Of a DNA stretch of 64,000 nucleotides, positions 47,677 through 58,892 are shown in pieces. A program made the position numbers and the translations under genes. The DNA lies in NCBI GenBank assembly GCA_037367405.1, contig JAZKJV010000686.1, positions 780,426 through 844,425 of the forward strand. The letters are read 5' to 3'. The notes beneath the pieces are model-generated. The model had not been told where the DNA came from. It saw only the letters and a list, made by a program, of their open reading frames with translations, and did no database searches. Numbering within the stretch: the first letter of the stretch is position 1; every line of letters begins with the position of its first letter. Origin of the DNA: Ottelia alismoides. Its lineage: Eukaryota > Streptophyta > Magnoliopsida > Alismatales > Hydrocharitaceae.

Positions 47677-49511
47677 TTAAGAAGGTCGAAAGTGAACCTT
47701 CTTGCGGGACCGCCGAGGTATGGACTTGACAAGGTGTAGGTCCATATTGGGATCATCATTAGATATAAACTGAGTAGGATCGACCAAGAATGTATCCTCA
47801 GCGGTTTCAGATTGTGCGGGCCTAAACCGGTTATTGGAAGTAGTATGGTCATGTCCGGCCTGGGAAGTCTTGCAAACATCAAAGTAAAATGGCTCGAAAT
47901 CATTATCAGAAAAAGAAGGATCAATTTCACCCTGGTGAGCCTCTACTGGATCATCATATTTATCAAAAGATCCAAATTCTTTTATAAAAGCAATCAAATC
48001 AAATTTGGCCTGATCGGTCTCATCTGAATCAGGGTGAATAGGAACGGACTCATCAGTGAAAATAGTCAAATCATGTCTGTCCTGTCTAGTCTCAGATTCT
48101 GCCCTCATCTCTAGGGTGTCTATCGTGTAAATTCCGCAGATGTCATCAATGCATCGCCACATACCAGAAGGGAGAACTCCAAGGTCTATGCTTTCCGAGC
48201 CTTCATCCTTCAAGAGGAATTCTTGGGTTTCATTATCATCCAACATATAACAAGAATCTCTGATATTATCCTCGAGGTCAAGTTCCTTGGAGTTGGCTAA
48301 CACAGGCGGGCTCTCATGGGATGCAGGTCTCTAGTTGGTAGTGGGTGTAGTGATCAGCACACCGCTCCCTGTATCAGAACGGAAGCGAATCTCTCCTGAA
48401 CCATAATCAATAACTGCTCCCGCAGAGGCGAGGAAAGGTCGTCCCATGATGATTGGAGGGTATTCCACAGGGGTGGAGGTCTCCATGGGCATTACAATAA
48501 AATCTGAAGTAAAATTCAGGCCCTGAATGAGAATGACAACGTTTTCTAGAATACCCTTCGGCCTCTTGATAGATCCATCAGCAAATTGAACTATCATCCT
48601 AGTTTTCTTGAGAGGCCCAAGATTAGGAGATTGTACCATAGAGAAGGGTATTATATTAATTGATGAACCTCCATCAAGGAGAGTGTTATCACAAGAATAG
48701 TCAGATATGGAGCCACTCACAAGAGGTGTGGCAGTGTTCCCTTTCTTAAAATACGGACGGTGAGAGATGGCGTAGGAAGTGGCCATGGTCAAGATGTGAC
48801 GCTCAGATCTTCTCCTTTGTTTTCTCTTCTTGTGTTGAGGAGTAGATAAATCTGTCATGGCCTGTTGAAGTGGGGCTTTGATGATCTCATGAAGAGTGGC
48901 CACCACTTCGGGTTCAGTCAACATTTTTTTTGAATTTTTGGACCACATCCATACAAGAGAGGAGGTCAGAATCAACATTTACACGAGGATTGCCCAGAGC
49001 AGTATGTATAATGGAATCCTCAGGGTCAAGGTCGGGACATGTGGTGGATATATGTGTGGGTAAATGATAGGATATTTGGGTCTTCTCCTCACAAAATGAA
49101 TCAATAATGTGTCTCCCAGAATTCTTTTGGATTTTGAAAATTTTCTCATTTTTTGTATTTTAGGCGATTGCATGCTCTCATGATTATCATCAAGTGAATC
49201 CATATCCTCAAATAGTGGAGCAGCATTCTGTCTCATATTTATGTCAAATAGATTGGAAATCCTCGAATTCATATGCTCCATCATCTGGTTCAGTATCTTA
49301 AGTGTGGAAATCATGAAAGGTGACTCCAAATCTCAGGATCGGGTGGGTTGAATGATGGTGGGTGAAAATCATCATCTAGTTCCTGAAATAATAGGTTAGG
49401 CGGATATGCATAAAAATCAGGAGGAAAGTCCTCCTGGAAAAAGGAAGGTGGATCGTCTAGAGGGTACGAGGTATCCGCGAAGATCGGATTAAAATAACTC
49501 CAATCAGCCAT
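47677..49511 (-). pseudogene. N2 reduced gag-protease-acidic protein
   Basis: Start M-A-D-W-S-Y-F at 49511. An N-terminal Pro/Asp/Phe-rich segment runs to about 49330, where a frameshift leads to ILNQMMEHMNSRISNLFDI (49329-48979 frame). A second frameshift lies at a run of eight A (48931-48924). From 48978 to 47677 one frame is open except for a TAG at 48331-48333 (CAG in N1). It contains a basic KKRKQRRRSERH stretch, a retropepsin domain (LLDGGSSINIIP, MIVQFADGSIKRPKGIL, IIMGRPFLASAGAVIDYGSGEIRF), then about 200 residues rich in Asp/Glu ending in a basic tail (RRSRKKVHFRPS). Capsid core, RT and integrase are absent. The acidic domain's role is unknown. Confidence 0.8.
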
Positions 49512-50910
49512 CTTCAAAATAAAAGACGGGATCGGGAGAGCACGAGTGGTCAAGTCAAAAGATATGGAGAAAAAGGCACAAATGCACAGAAGAATCTATC
49601 AAGCACACAAGCAATCAAACGCAATACAAACCCCCAGTTCACCAACTCAACTCAAAGTGAAGACCGTGAAGGATCGGCCAATTTTCTTGTCAATTTTAGA
49701 GTTTGGTGAGAATACAGTATATCAGAACGATTAGAGCGAGCTGTTAGTAACCCAATGCTCTCAGGAGACTGGCCTAATCTCAATGTTAGATCTTTCCCAG
49801 CTAGTATGAATTGCAGACCGTTTACCGACTACCCGTTCAATTCAATCTATTAAGGATGTCACGGGCCACTTTACCGTCTACCGGAGAGATCCTCACTGGA
49901 GAACGACTAACCCAAGATAGTAGTCTGAAAAGAGTTCGGGCGTGGCTCTATCCTAGTGTGCGGGTCGCTCTCTCGCTCAAGCAAACCAAACAATGAGGGG
50001 GTTACTCTCCCCAAAATAATGATTTTTCCTTGTATTTTTTAGGGTCGAGTTTTCTTTAGCAGTCCCGGTTTTAGCAGTTATCACTTGGTTAAAAATATTT
50101 TCAAAGAATCGCCTACCGAGTGTCCAATTTCCTTTTTAACTTATGTGAGTGAAAAAAAGGAAGGATATCGTAAATGCCAATGCACGATTAAAAATAATGA
50201 TGCATGCAGGGGTTAGAGATGCGTACCTTGTCGCCAGCACTCTACATGCAAGTGATCTACGCATAATTTAAATAAACTATCCTATATGCAAATACAAGTG
50301 AGCCGTCCTAGATAGTAGCTTCTATTAACAGGCAAGAACATGTTAATTTGACTAAGTCCAAATTACGTTCTACTCTATTGGCACAGAAATTTCTTGTTTA
50401 GGTTGTTTGGACCTAATTAATTACCTGGCTCAAGCAAATTAATTAAAGAAATCAAGAGGTAGCTCACGAAATGCACAGGAAATAAAGAAAAATAAGGTGA
50501 TGAAAACAAAATCGGTGAGGTCCCCCAAATGCACCGGCACTTGGCGAAATAGACCTCGCAACAAATGAATGTCCTTTTACAGAGTTCAAATGACAAAGAA
50601 AAACTCTCTCTCTCTCTCTCTTTATAATTCTTCTTCTCCTCTTCTCACGCTATCCTGCGGCTTGGTGAAGAATCAAGCCGCCTCCACGTCGCATGGGTGC
50701 TTCGGCTCTCCTAGGATCGCCTCCTTTGCTCTGCAGGCCCTCGCAAGAAAAAGAAAAGAGAATGTGTAAGAAATACAATTATCAAATATGAGAGAAAAAA
50801 TGAAACAAATGCAGTGATATGAACAATGAAGTGAATGGCAAAAATGTAAACAGATATTTACAACCAAGAATAGCATGTCAAAAGAGAAACCTAACTACCC
50901 TCGTCGTGCC
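49512..50910 (-). other. N2 leader
   Basis: Non-coding, colinear with the N1 leader. A CT run (50604-50622) and a GC-richer block with CCTCCACGTCGC (50680-50692) are visible. Short frames on the plus strand are not supported. Confidence 0.65.
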
Positions 50911-50928
50911 TCCCCGACAACGGCGCCA
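50911..50928 (-). other. Primer-binding site (N2)
   Basis: TGGCGCCGTTGTCGGGGA on the minus strand, one change from the tRNA-Asp-type PBS, three bases after an LTR end (TCAACA). Confidence 0.9.
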
Positions 50929-50974
50929 TTTTGTTGACCACGAAAATTTGGGTTTTTTGATTTTTTATTTTATT

Positions 50975-50992
50975 TCCCTAGCAATGGCGCCA
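50975..50992 (-). other. Second PBS-like site upstream of N2
   Basis: TGGCGCCATTGCTAGGGA on the minus strand, again three bases after TCAACA. It lies 64 bases from the first PBS. The 43 bases between them end like a beta LTR (AATTTTCG..GGTCAACA), so an LTR/PBS junction is duplicated. Confidence 0.75.
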
Positions 50993-50995
50993 TTT

Positions 50996-52329
50996 TGTTG
51001 ACACAGAAAATTTGAAGAGATCGAAAATTTTAATTGTAAACAAGTCGTTGTTATCCCCAAAATCCCTTGACAAATAAAAAATATTTTTTTTTATTTTCGC
51101 TACTTATTAACCTGTATAGCGGACGGGGTCAAACTCAGTGAGGCTACAAATCCTGAGGGTTATTCAATTAATCAAAATCAATTAAGAGAAAACAAGAATC
51201 TCAAAGGACAACTATCCTTGGTTTTTGTGATTTTTTATCTTTTTAATTTTTTTTATTTTAAAAAAATAGCACGAAGCAATATTCACAAGAACAAAAATAC
51301 GCACACCAACTCTTTTGTAATTTTTCAATTAATAAAAAATACTCAGAAAAGTCCAGAGAAAATTTTTTAGGTTTTGAAAGTTTTGAAATGTTTTGGGAAT
51401 TTTTGTGGAATTTTCAGATGTTTTTGTATTTTTTTCAAAAAATCAAATAGTAATAAAATGCGAAAATGTGCACAACCTAGAGTAATTTGCAACTTAAAAA
51501 TATTTTAAGTGTCCAAACTCCTGACAATTATTTTTAAGACAAACTAGAAGCAATTATCTACAACAGAAACTAAAATCAAAATTTTTGGATTTTTTTACGA
51601 TTTTCTATGATTTTTATAAGATTTTTGATGTTTTTCAAGTTTTTTGGGTTATGTAAATAATCAATGCATGAAAATTTGGTCAAAAATTAAAAGACAATGA
51701 AATAGAACTACCTTAAGTTTTTAGGAATTTTTGGAACAATATTTGAATTTTTATGAATTTTGGAATTTCAAACAGGAAAAATTGACATGTTTTAGATTTT
51801 TTAATAATAATAAATGAAGGAAAAATGCAATGAAAATTTTATACTAAGAAGATAATCACATTTGGAGCATAGCACATATTTTGCAAGATTTTTGGATCAC
51901 AAATAACATTTATTTCATTCAAATAGAGCACACAAGTTTTTGTTCTGCAGTTCAGGGACTAAAATGTAAATAAGTTCTTTCTTTGCATCAAATAAATAAT
52001 AAAAATAAATAGAGAAAAAAATGCAATTTACCCAGCATGCTCGTACAGAGCACGTAACTTGATGTTGACAGGAGATGTTTCTGCAATTCTAAAAATGTTT
52101 GGGACATTCACGTAATTTTCTCACGATTATTCTTGATTCTATCAGGGACCTTTCTATAGATTTGAGAACTTCTAGTTGTTTTATTGCAATTTGCCCAAAA
52201 AAATTTTAAATCAAATCTAGGGCTTCTTCGTTTCTTCACAAGAGATCCAAGGGAGAGAGGACAAGCAGGGTCGTCGCCCCCTCTTCTTCCTCGTCACGCA
52301 CGGGCGGTGCGAGCGAGGCAGGATGCGGA
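50996..52329 (-). repeat. Beta LTR, 3' part only (5' LTR of N2)
   Basis: Colinear with the U5 and part of the transcribed region of the other beta LTRs, up to AGGGCTTCTTCGTTTCTTC and a GC-rich start of the island (52240-52329). It is cut at 52330 by the plus-strand P2 LTR. The TATA site and U3 are missing. Confidence 0.8.
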
Positions 52330-53318
52330 CGATGAAACTCGATTTCATCATCTTAATTCTTCATTTTTAACCCCCTTGCTTAAAAGTGGGTCAATAAAAA
52401 CCAGATAAAGTCTTGTAATTATCAGAGTCTTGAATAAATTAAAAATCATAAAAAAATATCAAAATTAAAATCCATGGTGTTTTTATACTTACAAATACCC
52501 TTAAAAATATTTTGTGTCTTCAATTGACCTCATCTCCGTTGTTAGTCAACATGAAACTTGTAGATGTCATCGAGATCTAGAACTTTCATGTTTTGAGTTT
52601 TCTCAAATTCGGCCATTTGCTCCTCCATATCTCACAATCTTTCTTCTAATAATCGGATGGGGCCACATGGCCCTTTCCGGTTGAGCCACGTGGCTCGGCC
52701 ACTTAGCCCCTGTCGCCCTCGCTCCCGGCCATTGGATCTCTTCTTGATCCAACGGTCTCATTCTCTCCATGCATCCTCTTCTTCTCAGCCCTTCGATCGG
52801 CCTGGGCTTCTCATCACAGTCGCATGCTACCGCCTTTCTCTCCTTGCGCCACGTGGCGTCTTCTGCACCTCAAGATCACCTCCAGGATGCTCCATCCCAG
52901 CCACTTCTCCGTGTCAGATAACGACCCTTTGATCATTCTCCATGTGAGATCTGGGCCGCCTGTTAGCGCTGAGTTCTGAGCACGACACGTGGAGTGCCCA
53001 ATCACCGTCCATCGCAATCACCCTAGATCTGATCCGAACTGTCCCAATGCGCCTCCACCAGGACCATTGGATATCGTGATCCAACGGTCCGGGCCTCATC
53101 TTCCACCTCCTGCAACCTCCGCCCGAGCCCCGTGCCTCGCAGACCACCTTCCCCCTTCCATTTTTAGCCAGAGCCCTGGTCACCCTCTGCCTTCGGAGTG
53201 ATCAGCCACACATAGCCCTCACATCCCCTACCCTCGCACAACACTTAGCCATGACTACCCTCCTCTCCTCCAGTTAGCATCTACCCACGAAACTCACGAC
53301 TTCATAGCCATCTCCCGA

Positions 53319-53329
53319 CTATAAATAAG
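53319..53329 (+). promoter_or_regulatory. P2 LTR TATA box
   Basis: CTATAAATAAG, mid-LTR, upstream of the GC-rich leader. A donor-like AG/GTAAGC follows 268 bases downstream, the same distance as in the E1 and alpha LTRs. Confidence 0.7.
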
Positions 53330-54307
53330 TAGCCCCAACCCCATATCTTCGCCGTCCACCAACCAAGGGGAAGGGCCTAGCCCTCCTCCTCCTCCCTGTG
53401 ACAGGGGGAGGAGTCAGGATCGAGCGACGACGACCCCAACACCCCCGGTGAGACCCGCAGCCGATCAGCTGTGTTGCGGTGGCTCCGCCCCGCCCGAGCT
53501 CGCTGGACCGGCCGACCAGCACGTGCGACGACCCCGGGAATCTACACGATGCTCAGCCCAGGCCTCCGACTACCATGATTCTTTAGGTAAGCTTCTCCGA
53601 CCTCCTCTATATTTTTCTTGATTTTTCATGTAATTATCCAGGTTCCTACACGCAACCCCTTGCTTCATTGAACCCCCCACGAGCTCCGCCCATCATCAGT
53701 CACCTTCGCCAGCCCCTCGGATCACCATCGTCCTCCGTCAGAACCTTCACCATCCCAAGCTTCCTCCTCTGCCGGAGGTGGAGGGGGACCCACTAAGGGC
53801 TCCGCTTCTTCGCCCCTAAGCCCTCCGTTCACCTCAGCCCGCACGCACACACGCCTCGGCTTTCATCTAACCCCCTTGCAGGTCCAAAATTCCATTGGTC
53901 GGACCTCGGGCGGAGCAAAGTTTTAAAGCTCTGCCTCCGGCGAGCATGCGTCTACCCCGGAATCCAGGGATTCCCGCATCTTCCCCGATCTTGGATCTTC
54001 ATCGCCAAGCGTCCAGCTTCCTCCCCCGACCTTCACCGAGCACAGAGAGGCGTGGAGGAGCTCCAAGCCCTATGCTGGAGCTGCAATCGCGCTGCCACCC
54101 AGCGAGGAAGGAGGAGATGCATATGTTGTTGGATCTAGCCCTCCGGCAGAGATCCAACGGTCCTGGAGCTGCCACGTCGTCTTCCCGGAGCACGGAGGCT
54201 CGGTGGGACGGAGCCTCGCCCGAGGCACGCTTGAGCCGCCACATGGCCCGAGCCACCTGCTACGGTTGTCCGAACCTGCGCTGAACCTCGCCCCCACCCG
54301 TGCCTAG

Positions 54308-54332
54308 ACTCACGTGCCTCACGCACGTGAGT
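54308..54332. promoter_or_regulatory. CACGTG palindrome in P2 LTR
   Basis: Perfect inverted repeat ACTCACGTGC / GCACGTGAGT with a 5-base loop, holding two G-box cores (CACGTG). Confidence 0.8.
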
Positions 54333-55185
54333 GTTGGGCTTTTTGCATTGGCTCTCTCGCAACCTTCGCATATTGCAGATAGGTCCTGGTATCACGTGCA
54401 ACACACACGCGTCTGGGGTATTTTGCAAGTATACTCTCATGGGTTTCAATAATTGCAAAAATGCCCCTGTACGTGTGGGTTTACAGGGAAGGTCCTATAC
54501 TTTTTCATATTTGCATTTTAGTCCCTCCCAGGGACCTATTTGTTATTTATTTTTTATATTTTCTTGCATTTTTTCCCTTGGCTTCACTTGTGTATATCTT
54601 AAGCATCCTAGCTCCGATTGAGTCGATTTAAGTGGCGTCTTGAAGCTCTTTTAATTTTCTTTCGTATGGCATGCTTTTCTTTTAGATTCAACACTACGAG
54701 ATTTATTGTATTATTTTATTGGCTAGGTGTCTTGAGTTTAATGATTCATACGCCTCATTTCCACATCAATGAAAGTAGCTTCATTATTTAACCTTGATTT
54801 GACTTTTGATTAATCAGCTCAAGTATTCTTTTAATTCGGGCATATTTTTGTTGCATTCCCTTGCATTTATCTGCATGATTAAAAATTAAATAAAAAATGC
54901 ATGTTTTGAATTTGTTTGATGCATTGTTGAGTCTTCTTGCATTGGTGGACCTATTATTCTCCAACTCAACGCTTAATTAATGAACAAAAATCTGAATCAT
55001 CACGAGAGAGGCTTGTGTCCCTGAGTTCAACCTTGGTTTCTTACCAAGTAAAAAAAATTTATGACCTTCCGATTCTACTTGACTTAGCAATTAGATGGTT
55101 TTTGACGAACCTGATCCAGCCTGGCTGCAACGTTCTTAAGTGTTAATTCTGCATTCTTAAAGGGCTGAATTTGTGGTTCATCAAA

Positions 55186-55203
55186 TGGCGTCGTTGCCGG
55201 GGA
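55186..55203 (+). other. Primer-binding site (P2)
   Basis: TGGCGTCGTTGCCGGGGA, one change from the tRNA-Asp-type PBS, two bases after the LTR end, followed by GGCACGGCTTAGG. Confidence 0.92.
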
Positions 55204-56586
55204 GGCACGGCTTAGGTTAATTTGCGGTTAATTTCTGAGTGTTTGATTTTCTATCCCCGGGTAGTCTGACCCCTAGTTTTCTTGTGAATATTATTCTGTC
55301 TTTTAATTTTTGTATTTTTGTGTCATTCTCTATCAGACCTCAATTTTTTTCTGTGCGAGGAACCCGAGGAGTCGAAGATGCTTCGAGGAACCTACCATTT
55401 AATTTGTTTGAGTGACTTGAGAGGACTTGTATTTTCCATTTCTTTATTTTTTCGCATTATTTCCAGCGGTTCCCGTTTGGGTTCTCGCGTGTGTAAATAT
55501 AGTGGAACTATGTCCCCGTGTACTGTGTGGATTGAATTTGTAGATTAGGCTTGCACTAGCGGCTCCTCGAGCCACTCTAGCATTTGCTTGTGCTCATAAA
55601 TCTTTAGGAGCACACAATACACTTAAAAGACGCACCTAGACCGCAAATCTAGTCAAATCAACATGTGCGTCACTAGCTAATAGATCTGCTTGTCTAGGAG
55701 CGGATTTTGTCGTTTGCATTTGCATGTAGTGTAAAAAGATTTCAATTCTGTTTTGCATCCTGCATAAAAGCGAAGGGATCACTGTAAGTATTCTTCACTC
55801 AGCATACGCATCATTATTTTTCATACATCGACTTTTCTCGATTTCTCTCTTTTGGTTTTTCAAACTTAAAGTTAAAAGAAATTAGGACTAGACGATCTAC
55901 TTGCTGTGTGGATTGGACTAACAAGTGATAACTTAACTTAAAATCGAGACTGCTAACATTATTGACCAAAAAAATAAATAAAATTGGAAAATCTGCTTGC
56001 GGGAGACTAATCCCCGACCTTGTTTTCAAGCTGAGTAAGGCTACTTGAGAGTGTGTGAATACCTTAAGGCAGAGCCCAAATTCCTGCCTTCCATATCACG
56101 TTCTGACTAATCCTAGCAAATATCACAAGTTGAATTATTAAGGTTCACTGACTAGTACCAAGTAGCCTCCGCCTGTCTCATGTAGATAGGGGCAAAATTG
56201 TAGTACTTCACGACAAGTTGCCAGTAACCCCCCGGGGTGAAGTTCCGGCCTTGTCAGCCTCCGCCTGCTTGCAGGTAGATAGGGACAGGTATTTGAATCC
56301 ATCAACTTGGGATAGGAGTGAAGAAAGGAAGGACCGACGGTATCTTAGGCGACAGGTTAAACAGGGAAGACGCATCCGGCTCTGAGCCGACTTCCCTATA
56401 GGCCGTGTAACTCCTTGCTATCTTGCTTAAAAATCACACATAAATGTAACAAGATTAATTGGACTCTATTTTGGGTCCTTCACTGTGTTCAGTGTGAATC
56501 CAGGGTTTTGGATTGAATTGCTTGCTTCAGGTAGGAGTCAAATCCTATCTTCACTTAGAACTCCTGATTCTTCTCGCCAAACCAAG
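55204..56586 (+). other. P2 5' leader
   Basis: Non-coding leader with the conserved GGGTAGTCTGACCCC block (55258-55272) and TCTCGCGTGTGTAAA (55482-55496), both shared with P3. Blocks AGCCTCCGCCTG repeat at 56164 and 56258 together with GTAGATAGGG. The short frames are not supported. Confidence 0.7.
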
Positions 56587-58892
56587 ATGAGTGACTGGGG
56601 AGGTATCGACTCCTTATTCGCCAATCTCTCTCTGAGCCCCCCACGAAACTCCTCTTCACCGGCCCAAGCGCAACTTGGACCACCTAGAACTCATGACCCT
56701 CTTGAGTTTTGGGTCCCTCACACCTAGGTTGGTTACTCTCAAACCAGCCCTTTCCTCTCCTCTGAACTTACCGAGGAGGACCATCGCCTCGGTAAGAACC
56801 CCTTCCTTGATTCGACCTCAAACTCAGACCATGTTTCATACCCAGGATTAGAGGACAAGATGCCACCTAAGAAGCCAACGGATGAGGACCTGTTGCGATA
56901 AATCCTTAATTGCCTCGCCACGGCCGAATAACAAAATGCGGATCTTACAACAAGAATGAGACGGGTCATTGCGGCAGGAGTAATCGACCGACCAATGGTT
57001 GATGCCTGTAACCTAGCAGAAAATGAGATGCACAGTTGGTTGGCACCAACGGTTCCCCCCGAAGCATTTGAGCTCAAGCCACACTTCCTTAGCCTGCTAC
57101 CGAAGTTTAACAGAAATGCCAATGAAGAACCATATGCCTTCCTTAGAGACTTAGAGCTGGTTTGCAACAACCTTAGTCATCCTAGGGTTGGGCAGGGTTA
57201 CATTCGACTGAAGGACACCCCATTTGCCTTAGGAGATAAGGTAGCACATTGGTTGAAAAATCTTGGGGTGATATGTACAACCTGGATGCATTTCAAGGAC
57301 CTATTCTTGAAGAAGTTCTACCCCCTCAGTAGGACTAATCAAATGAGAACAAAGATCGCTAGTTTCTCCCAGGGACCCAGTGAACCATTCCATGAAGCCT
57401 GGGATAGGTTTAATGACCTAATTCAGAAATGTCCCTACCATGGCATTTCTAAGGCGATCTTAGTCCAGACCTTGTTCTGTGGCATGACCCCGGAGATGCA
57501 GGGGTTAGTCAGTGCCGCCTATGGAGGAAGCTATCTGAACAAGAATGAGAATGTTGTATGGAAGATACTAGAACAGATGGCGGAAACAAGCAGGTCGCAG
57601 GCCACAAGGGCCTATCATTGTCTCCATCAATTCTATCCAACGAGACAACTAGGAGGACTATAGCGGATCTGACAAAGGACCTCATTCCCAGCATGGGGAT
57701 GATAGCTGACAAGTTAACCATGGTTGAGCAGATCCACAAGAGGGTCACTGACCTTGAGTCTCTCTCACGTTTGCCGAAGCAAGTGGAGGAACTTACTGAG
57801 AAGGTAGCTAAGGTAAATCTACCTGCCCCTTTTGCACCATCTGCACCTGTACACCGAGTCCATCTTGTACAGGAACAGGCACCGGGGCCTCAGAGTGGAT
57901 GGGTAGAGGATCAGACTTACATCCAGCAGGACCAACATGCACCCCCACAAGCGGAAACCGGATACGAGGAGCCTCTGCAGGTGTTCGAGATCAACGGGTT
58001 GTGGTACAACCATGATCTCGTTGGCGGACAGTCGGGGATGGGGAACGGTCAGCCTCACCCACCTTCCCCAGCTTACCAGGAAACCATCTCTGTCCCCACA
58101 CCGCGCTTTGTTTAGTCCAGGCCCAAATGAGGGTACCAGCCTCAGCAGCACCAGCAACAGTGCACATTCTACTCGGGCCAGCAGGGCCCATCACCGTCCC
58201 ATCATCAGCAGTAGTATCGGCATTGCCAGCAGGGCCAGTAAAGAACCTCATCTGCAAGTCAGCATCAGCCAGCCCAGCCCACCAAATTGGAGTCCCTCAC
58301 CTTGGCGATCCAGACCCGGTCTGATAGGGTCCAACAGATCCAGAATGACTATCTGGATATGAGAACCGATCTGAATCGTGTTTCTCATACCCAGGATCAA
58401 GAAATGGCGCCAAAGACCCCAATTCCCACCCAGGTTCAGGCCAACCCGAATAGCATAAATCAAGGCCAGAACCGACCTCGTGATCAGGTATACTATTCAG
58501 ATAATTCTTTATCAGAACATGAAATCCTTTCGTATGATAATGTAAACCATATGTCCCTCAGGAGCAGAAGTACCGTGATCGTACCTGATCAGGCACGGGC
58601 ACCGGAGGAAGAAGCCGCCAAGTCTCTACCTGAGGAGAACTTGGAGGCAGAAGAGGAGCAGCACCACCATCACCACCACCGACAGAAGAAGAGGACTTTT
58701 GGGTCCTCGAAGAAGCAAAGAACTCGCACTAGCAGAGAGTCCACCAAAACTGATGAAGAGCCCGCACCTCCAACAGAGGAGGACCGCCCAGCAGTCGTGG
58801 AAGACGCATCATCGATTTTGCAGCAGCATTTTCCTTTTAGTCATAGTCAGAGTCGAGTCAGTTTCAGAGTCCTAGTCCTGTATAGAACATAG
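56587..58892 (+). pseudogene. gag: P2 gag
   Basis: Start M-S-D-W-G-G-I-D-S-L-F at 56587, the same N-terminus as in E1, N1 and N2. A stop at 56725-56727 and a short broken stretch precede a 235-codon open frame (56956-57663) with the Retrotrans_gag core: EPYAFLRDLELVCNN, HWLKNLGV, HFKDLFLKKFYPLSRTNQM, PFHEAWDRFNDLIQKC and GLVSAAYGGSYLNKNENVVW. A one-base frame change near 57600 moves the reading to 57558-58115 (a likely coiled coil around MVEQIHKRVTDLESL), then TAG at 58113-58115 and a Gln/Pro-rich part. The frame at 58287-58892 carries an acidic/His-rich end (EEEQHHHHHHRQKKR). Confidence 0.88.

Larger units (their letters stand above)
44111..52329 (-). mobile_element. N2: non-autonomous beta element
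   Basis: 5' LTR (partial, 52329-50996), two PBS-like sites, leader, reduced gag-pro gene (49511-47677), hairpin/PPT array, short 3' UTR, and a 3' LTR shared with N1. It has no RT or integrase. The gene is better preserved than in N1. The 5' LTR is cut at 52330 by the P2 LTR. Confidence 0.85.
52330..55183 (+). repeat. P2 5' LTR (2.85 kb)
   Basis: Starts CGATGAAACTCGATTTCATCA (first T changed to C; the palindrome is kept) and ends GGTTCATCA, two bases before the PBS. It has a TATA box at 53319, a donor-like TTTAG/GTAAGC at 53587, a long GC-rich part (about 52680-54310), a 25-base CACGTG palindrome at 54308-54332 and a U5 motif TCCCTGAGTTCAACCTTGG near 55018-55036. Frames in the GC-rich part occur on both strands and are not supported. 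Confidence 0.82.

Noticed and set aside
52657..54284. Possible host gene with TATA box and GC-rich exons
   Set aside because: It lies between a recognisable LTR start (52330) and an LTR end with PBS (55183), so it is LTR sequence. No protein domain is visible.
58660..58700. His-run in the gag C-terminal part as a metal-binding or zinc-knuckle domain
   Set aside because: A simple CAC/CAT repeat; no CCHC knuckle pattern is visible around it.
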